This document shows, in pieces, positions 58,654 through 64,000 of a stretch of DNA of 64,000 bases; within the stretch, counting starts at the first letter, position 1; every line of letters begins with the position of its first letter. Source of the DNA: Janthinobacterium sp. FW305-129 (GTDB lineage: Bacteria; Pseudomonadota; Gammaproteobacteria; Burkholderiales; Burkholderiaceae_D); assembly GCF_020858115.1 (NCBI RefSeq), contig NZ_JACYMM010000011.1, forward strand, positions 186,001 through 250,000. Direction: 5' to 3'. The position numbers and the translations under genes were made by a program. Under the pieces are notes generated by a model, which was not told the origin of the DNA, did no database searches, and saw nothing but the letters and a program-made list of their open reading frames with translations.

Positions 58654-60114
58654 ATGCAATGGGAAGTCGTCATCGGTCTTGAGAACCACGTGCAGCTCAC
58701 GACCGAATCCAAAATTTTCAGCGGTTCGCCGATCAAGTACGGCGCCGAAGCCAACACGCAGGCCAGCCCCGTCGATCTGGCGCTGCCCGGCGTGCTGCCG
58801 GTGATGAACAAGCAAGCCGTCGACCGCGCCATCCGCTTCGGCCTGGCCGTGGGCGCCACCGTGGCGCCGCACTCGGTCTTCGCGCGTAAAAACTATTTTT
58901 ATCCCGATTCGCCCAAGGGCTACCAGATCAGCCAGTTCGAGGACCCCGTCGTCATCGGCGGCGCCCTGACCTTCGGCTATGAAAAGGATGGCGAATTCGT
59001 CACCAAGACGGTGAACCTGACACGCGCCCACCTGGAGGAAGACGCCGGCAAATCGCTGCACGAAGACTACGCGGGCATGAGCGGCATCGACTTGAACCGC
59101 GCCGGCACGCCGCTGCTGGAAATCGTCTCGGAGCCGGAAATCCGCAGCGCCGCCGAAGCCGTGGCCTACGCCAAGGCCCTGCACTCGCTGGTCATGTGGC
59201 TGGGCGTCTGCGACGGCAACATGCAGGAAGGCTCGTTCCGCTGCGACGTCAACGTTTCCGTGCGCCCCGTCGGCCAGAAGGAATTCGGCACCCGCTGCGA
59301 GATCAAGAACCTGAACTCCTTCCGCTTCATCGAAGAAGCCGTGCACGTCGAAGTGCGCCGCCAGATCGAGCTGATCGAAGACGGCGGCAAGGTCGTGCAG
59401 GCAACGCGTTTGTACGACCCGGACCGCAAGGAAACGCGCGAAATGCGCAGCAAGGAAGACGCCCAGGATTACCGCTACTTCCCGGACCCTGATCTGCCGC
59501 CGCTGGTCATCTCGCAAGCGTGGATCGATACCGTCAAGGCCTCGATGCCGGAACTGCCGGCCGCCATGCGCGCCCGTTTCATCAGCGAATACGCGCTGCC
59601 GGACTACGACGCGCTGGTGCTGACGCAGTCGAAAGCGATGGCCACCTACTTCGTCGCCGTGGTCGAGAAGGCCGGCAAGGAAAACGCCAAGGCCGCCGCC
59701 AACTGGCTGATGGGCGACGTATCGTCGACCCTGAACCGCGAAGGCGTGGACCTGGACGAGGCGCCCGTCTCCGCCGCGCAGCTGGCGGCCATGCTCAAGC
59801 GCATCGCCGACGGCACGATCTCGAACAAGGCGGCAAAAGAAGTCTTCGCCGGCATGTGGGAAGCGAAGTCCAGCGACGAGCACCTGGTCGACGCCATCAT
59901 CGACGCCAAGGGCTTGAAGCAGATCTCGGACTCGGGCGCCCTGGAAGCCATCGTCGATGAAGTACTGGCGGCGAACGCCAAGTCGGTGGAGCAGTACCGC
60001 GCCGGCAAGGAAGCGGCGATCAACGCGCTGATCGGCCAGGCCATGAAAGCGTCCAAGGGCAAGGCCAATCCGGCCCAGCTGACGGAACTGCTGAAGGCCA
60101 AGCTGGCGGGATAA
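58654..60114 (+). CDS. gatB: Aspartyl/glutamyl-tRNA amidotransferase subunit B
   Basis: 486 residues. [72 protein letters not shown] and the C-terminal YqeY-like domain ([30 protein letters not shown] in outline) define GatB. It activates the mischarged tRNA. ATG 58654 has AAGCGAG upstream; the frame further up overlaps gatA. Confidence 0.97.
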   Translation: MQWEVVIGLENHVQLTTESKIFSGSPIKYGAEANTQASPVDLALPGVLPVMNKQAVDRAIRFGLAVGATVAPHSVFARKNYFYPDSPKGYQISQFEDPVVIGGALTFGYEKDGEFVTKTVNLTRAHLEEDAGKSLHEDYAGMSGIDLNRAGTPLLEIVSEPEIRSAAEAVAYAKALHSLVMWLGVCDGNMQEGSFRCDVNVSVRPVGQKEFGTRCEIKNLNSFRFIEEAVHVEVRRQIELIEDGGKVVQATRLYDPDRKETREMRSKEDAQDYRYFPDPDLPPLVISQAWIDTVKASMPELPAAMRARFISEYALPDYDALVLTQSKAMATYFVAVVEKAGKENAKAAANWLMGDVSSTLNREGVDLDEAPVSAAQLAAMLKRIADGTISNKAAKEVFAGMWEAKSSDEHLVDAIIDAKGLKQISDSGALEAIVDEVLAANAKSVEQYRAGKEAAINALIGQAMKASKGKANPAQLTELLKAKLAG

Positions 60115-60128
60115 TTTTCACTCGCCCC

Positions 60129-60158
60129 AAAAAAAAGACGCTGCGGCGTCTTTTTTTT
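60129..60158 (+). terminator. Rho-independent terminator after gatB
   Basis: GACGC/GCGTC stem (60137-60150) flanked by eight A and eight T residues, which extend the pairing. It is 15 nt after the gatB stop. Confidence 0.88.
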
Positions 60159-60180
60159 CGTCTAAACGATCCGCGCATAA

Positions 60181-60193
60181 ACAAGTTTGTCTA
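60181..60193 (+). promoter_or_regulatory. Candidate BlaI-type operator 1
   Basis: ACAAGTTTGTCTA matches 60246-60258 (ACATTTTTGTCTA) at 11 of 13 positions, and each holds an ACA/TGT dyad as in MecI/BlaI/CopY operators (TACA-N-TGTA). Two such sites 65 nt apart upstream of a repressor gene fit autoregulation. No functional proof. Confidence 0.4.
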
Positions 60194-60245
60194 GCTTCTA
60201 TCCCTTGCCTGAAAGACGTTTATGCGGCTTTGAAAATTAAAGTAT

Positions 60246-60258
60246 ACATTTTTGTCTA
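60246..60258 (+). promoter_or_regulatory. Candidate BlaI-type operator 2
   Basis: ACATTTTTGTCTA lies 48 nt before the repressor start, preceded by GTAT, which extends the dyad (TATACA...TGTCTA). See operator 1 for the matching copy. Confidence 0.4.
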
Positions 60259-60305
60259 CAAGGTTTAATCTAGCCTTATTGAATTTCAGGCAAGAGGAAA
60301 ACAGC

Positions 60306-60689
60306 ATGGCCAAGACGCACGACATCCCGAAACCGACGGCAGCCGAACTCGATCTGCTGCAGGCGCTGTGGCCGCTGGGCGCCGCCACGGCCAAGCAGGT
60401 GCACGAGGCGATGGCGCTGGCCAAGCCGGCCATCACGTATGGCACGGTGCTGCGCCTGATGCAGATCATGCACGGCAAGGGCTTGCTGATCCGCGACGAA
60501 AGCCAGCGTTCGCACGTGTATGCGCCGGCCCAGGCGCAGGACAGCCTGCAAACGAATTTGCTCAAGGAATTGATGCAGAAGGCCTTTGCCGGTTCGGCCA
60601 AGGCGCTGGTGCTGGCGGCGCTGCGCACGGGCGTGTCGCGCGCCGAACGCGAGGAAATCGAAAAAATGCTCAAGGACGATCTGTCATGA
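60306..60689 (+). CDS. BlaI/MecI/CopY-family repressor
   Basis: 127 residues. The winged helix is visible in ELDLLQALWPLGAATAKQVHEAMALAK and TYGTVLRLMQIMHGKGLLIRDES, with a C-terminal dimerisation region LLKELMQKAFAGSAKALVLAAL. Such repressors are cut by their M56 partner on signal. ATG 60306 follows GAGGAAAACAGC. The stop overlaps the next start (ATGA). Confidence 0.93.
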   Translation: MAKTHDIPKPTAAELDLLQALWPLGAATAKQVHEAMALAKPAITYGTVLRLMQIMHGKGLLIRDESQRSHVYAPAQAQDSLQTNLLKELMQKAFAGSAKALVLAALRTGVSRAEREEIEKMLKDDLS

Positions 60690-61933
60690 GCGGCTTCGTG
60701 CCGGCGCTCGGCTGGACCCTGCTGCACTTCCTGTGGCAAGGGCTGCTGATCGGCTGCGCCACGGCGCTGGCGTGGGGGGCCTTGCGCAATGCACGTCCGG
60801 AGGCGCGCTACGCCGTCGGTTGCGGCGCCCTGTTGGCCTGCCTGGCATGGCCGGCGGCGGGCTTGTATCTGCGCCTGGCCGGGGCCGATGCCACGGGCGC
60901 CCTGTTCTCCAGCGCCTTGCTGCCCGCCGCCCTGCTGGCACCCGACAGCCTGCCAGACCTGGACCTGCTGCTGCGCGCCGTCGTCGGTGCATGGGCCTTG
61001 TGCGCCGCCGTGCTGGCCGTGCGCATGGCACTGGGCATGCTGTGGATAGCGCGCAGCGCCAGCAAGAACGGGGCCACGCATGCCCTCTGGCAAACGCGCT
61101 TGTCGGGCATGGCGCACGATGCCGGCGTGACGCGGCCCGTGCGGCTGCGCGTGCTCGACAACATCGCCAGTCCGCTCACGGCCGGCATCTGGCGCCCCAT
61201 GGTGCTGGTGCCCGCGGCGCTGCTCACCGGCATGCCGCCGCACCTGCTCGATGCGCTGCTGGCGCATGAACTGGCGCATATCCGGCGCCACGATTATCTG
61301 CTCAACCTGCTGCAAAACGCCATCGAGGCGCTGCTGTTCTTCCACCCGGCCGTCTGGTGGATTTCACGCGGCGTGCGCCTCGAACGCGAACACATTGCAG
61401 ACGATTTCGCAGCAAGACAACTGGGCGAACCGCGGCGTCTGGCTCTTGCACTCTCGGAACTGGAACGTCTCCAGTTCTCAACCCACCACCTGGCCCAGGC
61501 GGCCAACGGAGGAGATCTCATGTCACGTATCAAACGATTGCTGCGCCCCGCACCACAAGCCCTGAACTGGAAGGCGGCGGTGCCGCTGCTGGCATTGGCC
61601 GGCGCCTGCCTCGGCATCTACGGCCAGGCCGTCGCCGCCGACAGCGCACCCGTGCTGGAGCGCCGCCCCGTCATCGACTTTGGCGTGTGCGGCAAACCGG
61701 TCTACCCGGCCGCATCGCTGCAGGCGAAGGAAACGGGCACGGTCGACATGTCCTTTGATGTCGACGCCACCGGCAAGGTCCAAGGGTCGAGCGTGGTCAA
61801 GAGCAGCGGCCATCCGGCCCTCGACGAAGCGGCGCGCACTGGCATCGCCAAGTGCACGTTCAAGCCGGCCCTCGCTGGCGGCAAGCCTGTCAGCGCCAGC
61901 GTCAAGGTGCAATACGTCTGGCGCCTGAACTAA
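60686..61933 (+). CDS. BlaR1/M56-type membrane metalloprotease with a C-terminal TonB domain
   Basis: 415 residues. About four membrane segments surround an M56 zinc motif HELAHIRRHD (H194, E195, H198) and a downstream EHIADDFAARQ that supplies the third ligand. Another anchor near 290 (VPLLALAGACLGIYGQAVAA) precedes a periplasmic TonB-like C-terminal domain (VYPAASLQAKETGTVDMSFDVD, VVKSSGHPALDEAARTGI, KCTFKPA in outline). It probably senses an envelope signal and cleaves the adjacent repressor. The signal is unknown; no beta-lactamase gene is adjacent. Confidence 0.9.
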   Translation: MSGFVPALGWTLLHFLWQGLLIGCATALAWGALRNARPEARYAVGCGALLACLAWPAAGLYLRLAGADATGALFSSALLPAALLAPDSLPDLDLLLRAVVGAWALCAAVLAVRMALGMLWIARSASKNGATHALWQTRLSGMAHDAGVTRPVRLRVLDNIASPLTAGIWRPMVLVPAALLTGMPPHLLDALLAHELAHIRRHDYLLNLLQNAIEALLFFHPAVWWISRGVRLEREHIADDFAARQLGEPRRLALALSELERLQFSTHHLAQAANGGDLMSRIKRLLRPAPQALNWKAAVPLLALAGACLGIYGQAVAADSAPVLERRPVIDFGVCGKPVYPAASLQAKETGTVDMSFDVDATGKVQGSSVVKSSGHPALDEAARTGIAKCTFKPALAGGKPVSASVKVQYVWRLN

Positions 61934-61940
61934 TGTCTGC

Positions 61941-61969
61941 GCGGCGGCAGGCAGCAGCGCTGCCGCCGC
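61941..61969 (+). terminator. GC-rich hairpin behind the M56 gene
   Basis: GCGGCGGCAG (61941-61950) pairs with CTGCCGCCGC (61960-61969). There is no T tail. Confidence 0.35.
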
Positions 61970-62017
61970 CGCTTGCGGGTATGATCATGGATTCTTCCAC
62001 GCACCTGTGAACCCGCC

Positions 62018-63055
62018 ATGAACAAGATCAAAACCGGCCTCGTCGGCTACGGCTTTGCCGGCTCCACCTTCCACGCTCCCGTCCTGTCCACCATCGATGC
62101 CCTGGAACTGGCGGCCGTCGCCTCCAGCAAGCCGGAGCTCGTGCACAAGGATTGGCCGCACGCGACCGTGTATGCGGATGCGGCGCAACTGTTTGCCGAT
62201 CCGTCCATCGAGCTGGTCGTCATCGCCGCGCCCAACGAGGCGCATTTCAGCCTGGCGCAAGCGGCCCTGCAGGCGGGCAAACACGTGGTGGTCGACAAGC
62301 CCTTCACCATTTCCAGCGTTGAAGCACAGAGCCTGATCGCGCTGGCGAAAGAGCGCCAGCTGGTGCTCAGCGTGTATCACAACCGGCGCTGGGATGGCGA
62401 CTTCCTGACCCTGAAAGCGCTGCTGGCACAAGGCACCCTGGGGCGCATCGCCAGCGTCGAATCGCACTTCGACCGTTTCCGCCCCGAGATCCGCCAGCGC
62501 TGGCGCGAATCCGGCGCGCCGGGCGGCGGCTTGCTGTACGACCTGGGGCCGCACATGCTGGACCAGGCCATGCAGCTGTTCGGCAAGCCGGAAAAGCTGT
62601 ATGCCGATATCGTCCTGCAGCGCGATGGCGCGCAAGCCGTCGACTACATGCACATCGTTCTGTATTACGAGCGGCTGCGCGTGGTGCTGCAAGCCGGCTG
62701 CCTGGTGAAGGCGCCGACGGCGCGCTTCGCCGTGCATGGAGACCGGGGCAGCTTCGTGAAATTCGGCCTCGATCCGCAGGAAGATGCCCTGAAGGCGGGC
62801 GGCAGGCCGGGCCAGCCCGGCTGGGGCGTGGACCCCGTGCGCGGCGCGCTGCACCTGGGCACGCAGCCGGACGGCCATTGCGAACACCTCGAGATGCAGG
62901 CGGGCCGCTACCAGGACTTTTACCAGGGCATGGCCGACGCCATCCGCCATGGCGCAGCGGCGCCCGTGGCGGCCGAGGATGCGGCAGCGACGATACGCCT
63001 GATCGAACTGGCGCTGCAAAGCGCTGCCGAAGGGCGCGTGCTCGCGGTCAGCTGA
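62018..63055 (+). CDS. Gfo/Idh/MocA family oxidoreductase
   Basis: 345 residues. The Rossmann fold starts IKTGLVGYGFAGSTFHAPVL, and the substrate-binding block is AGKHVVVDKPFTISSVEAQSLI with the conserved KP. YdgJ/YhhX-like layout and the conserved GGGLLYDLGPHMLDQAMQLFG suggest an inositol or sugar dehydrogenase, but the substrate is not determined. It is monocistronic. Confidence 0.9.
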   Translation: MNKIKTGLVGYGFAGSTFHAPVLSTIDALELAAVASSKPELVHKDWPHATVYADAAQLFADPSIELVVIAAPNEAHFSLAQAALQAGKHVVVDKPFTISSVEAQSLIALAKERQLVLSVYHNRRWDGDFLTLKALLAQGTLGRIASVESHFDRFRPEIRQRWRESGAPGGGLLYDLGPHMLDQAMQLFGKPEKLYADIVLQRDGAQAVDYMHIVLYYERLRVVLQAGCLVKAPTARFAVHGDRGSFVKFGLDPQEDALKAGGRPGQPGWGVDPVRGALHLGTQPDGHCEHLEMQAGRYQDFYQGMADAIRHGAAAPVAAEDAAATIRLIELALQSAAEGRVLAVS

Positions 63056-63074
63056 TCGGGCTGCCGTCGCCGCA

Positions 63075-63539
63075 TCAAGGCCGGCCCTGGTTCGTTCCCG
63101 CCGGCCAGACCAGTTCCACGCGTGCGGAACTGCCCGCCTTGACCTGCACCTTGCGTTCCAGCGTCTTGCCGGCCAGGGTGGCGCGCAGGCTGTAGCTTCC
63201 CGGCGGCAGTTTCGCCAGCAGGAACGGGCCGCTGGCCGTCGTGTCCAGCACCGGAGCGCCCTTGGCGTCGCGTATGTCCAGCTTCACGTCGGAGGCAAAT
63301 TCCGCCTTGCCCGCCGCTTGCACGGAAAACACCAGGCTCAAGGGCCAATGCCGGCTGGCGCTCTTGATGGCCGTCGACTCCTCGAGACCGATGCCGCCGC
63401 TCAGGTACTCCACCGCCCCGCTCTTCTGCACGGGCGGCAGTGCGCCGTCGGTTTGCGCCTGCGCCGCACTTCCCAGCAACAACCCGGCGGCCAGCATTGC
63501 CGCCGCCAGGGTCAAGGTACCGCGTCTGTCTGGTGCCAT
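63075..63539 (-). CDS. Exported protein with a carboxypeptidase-regulatory-like beta domain
   Basis: 154 residues with signal peptide (LTLAAAMLAAGLLLGSAAQA). The C-terminal part (VLDTTASGPFLLAKLPPGSYSLRATLAGK, KVQVKAGSSARVELVW in outline) matches a CarboxypepD_reg-type beta sandwich. No catalytic residues are seen. GAGGAG lies 7 nt before the ATG. No function is known. Confidence 0.8.
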   Translation of the reverse strand: MAPDRRGTLTLAAAMLAAGLLLGSAAQAQTDGALPPVQKSGAVEYLSGGIGLEESTAIKSASRHWPLSLVFSVQAAGKAEFASDVKLDIRDAKGAPVLDTTASGPFLLAKLPPGSYSLRATLAGKTLERKVQVKAGSSARVELVWPAGTNQGRP

Positions 63540-63598
63540 CTCACTCTCCTCGTGTTGGTTGAATCAAGATAGGAAGCGCAGCTTAGGCCAGCCTTAGC

Positions 63599-63790
63599 TT
63601 AGCGCCGGCGCATGGCCTCGGCGATCTTCTGGTCCGTCTTGAACTGGCTCAGCGAATACACGGCCCAGATCGTCGCTGGCAGCCAGCCGATCAAGGTAAT
63701 CTGCAGTATCAGGCAAATGATGCCGGCAATGGGGCGGCCGATGGTAAAAAAGGTCAGCCACGGCAGTAACAGGGCAATCAGCAAGCGCAT
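63599..63790 (-). CDS. YqaE/Pmp3-type small membrane protein
   Basis: 63 residues, two membrane segments (LLIALLLPWLTFFTIG and IAGIICLILQITLIGWLPATIWAVY) and a basic tail. It resembles the Pmp3/YqaE group. ATG 63790 has AAGGA 7 nt upstream; the frame to 63838 is not coding. Confidence 0.8.
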   Translation of the reverse strand: MRLLIALLLPWLTFFTIGRPIAGIICLILQITLIGWLPATIWAVYSLSQFKTDQKIAEAMRRR

Positions 63791-63885
63791 CGTTCGTTCC
63801 TTGAGTAAACCCCTGTGCCGCGGGGACCGGGCCGGCATGCGCCGACGGTAAATTCAGTGAATCCGATTATAGCGATACCTGGCCC

Positions 63886-64000
63886 TCAAGCCTGCACGGG
63901 TGCCAGCAGTTTCTCCATCCAGGCCAGGATGGCGGCAAAGATCGCCTCGCGGTTCACTTCATTGAAGTTCTCGTGATAGTTGGCCGGGTAAAAATGGTAG
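63886..64000 (-). CDS. Alpha/beta hydrolase (lysophospholipase-like), C-terminal end only
   Basis: The last 37 residues, read from 64000, are YHFYPANYHENFNEVNREA then IFAAILAWMEKLLAPVQA. HENFNEVNRE is the conserved C-terminal histidine block of monoacylglycerol lipase-type hydrolases (HE-x2-NE). The rest of the gene lies beyond the window. The reading stops with TGA at 63886-63888. Confidence 0.8.
   Translation of the reverse strand, partial: YHFYPANYHENFNEVNREAIFAAILAWMEKLLAPVQA

Overview
The window is a GC-rich (roughly 63-65% by eye) bacterial chromosome segment. Its gene content and order fit a betaproteobacterium of the Oxalobacteraceae, most like Janthinobacterium, Massilia or Duganella. 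This is inferred from protein similarity that I recognise and from blocks such as anmK-erpA-bactofilin-argC-rpsI-rplM, argS-SPOR-dsbA, birA-coaX-SPOR, rsmB-DUF4390-ntrYX and gatCAB facing mreBCD-mrdA-rodA-rlpA. No database search was possible. I saw no tRNA, rRNA, CRISPR array, transposase or phage gene. The segment is almost entirely core genome with small accessory insertions.

Layout. 0-5.6 kb: housekeeping genes (end of anmK, erpA, a bactofilin, argC, rpsI/rplM, an OsmC-like protein, coq7, an unknown). 5.7-12.4 kb: two consecutive ABC export systems, a NatAB-like pair and an ATPase paired with a 1192-residue permease fused to an M1 aminopeptidase. 12.4-16.1 kb: a DUF4279-like protein, catalase, a DsbA-family thioredoxin-fold protein and an exported metallo-beta-lactamase-fold protein. 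16.3-20.5 kb: two tandem alkaline phosphatases behind a likely Pho box, a His-rich exported protein and a carboxymuconolactone decarboxylase-like protein. 20.5-27 kb: topB, smg and dprA on the minus strand, def-fmt on the plus strand. 27-30 kb: a large IPT/TIG plus metzincin-like lipoprotein and an AT-rich gap. 30-37 kb: metH, an SPW membrane protein, an EAL-HDOD protein, a class II glutamine amidotransferase, DUF3567. 37.4-43 kb: a minus-strand operon rsmB, DUF4390, ntrY-like, ntrX-like and a small CobW-like protein. 43.3-49.5 kb: argS, SPOR, dsbA, SDR, birA, coaX, SPOR-like. 49.5-56.4 kb: the rod-shape operon mreB-mreC-mreD-mrdA-rodA-rlpA. 56.7-60.1 kb: gatCAB. 60.3-64 kb: a BlaI-like repressor with an M56/TonB protease, a Gfo/Idh/MocA oxidoreductase, two small envelope proteins and the end of an alpha/beta hydrolase.

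How the genes work together. Several blocks are translationally coupled by overlapping start and stop codons (ntrX-like/CobW-like, DUF4390/ntrY-like, coaX/SPOR-like, rodA/rlpA, mreC/mreD, blaI-like/M56). Cell-envelope construction (mre/mrd/rlpA, bactofilin), disulfide chemistry (two DsbA-fold proteins), initiator-Met handling (def, fmt), transamidation (gatCAB) and phosphate scavenging (tandem phosphatases) are the clearest functional groups.

The most unusual structure not explained by genes is a 116-nt hairpin repeat found twice in inverted orientation (4281-4396 and 34606-34721). Each copy lies directly at the stop codon of a gene, in the same orientation to that gene, and base changes between the copies preserve pairing. 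A more diverged hairpin lies behind erpA. Other leads are the ABC permease/M1 peptidase fusion, a 20-bp inverted repeat that includes the catalase ribosome binding site, near-identical tracts shared by the tandem phosphatases, and a structured AT-rich gap before metH.
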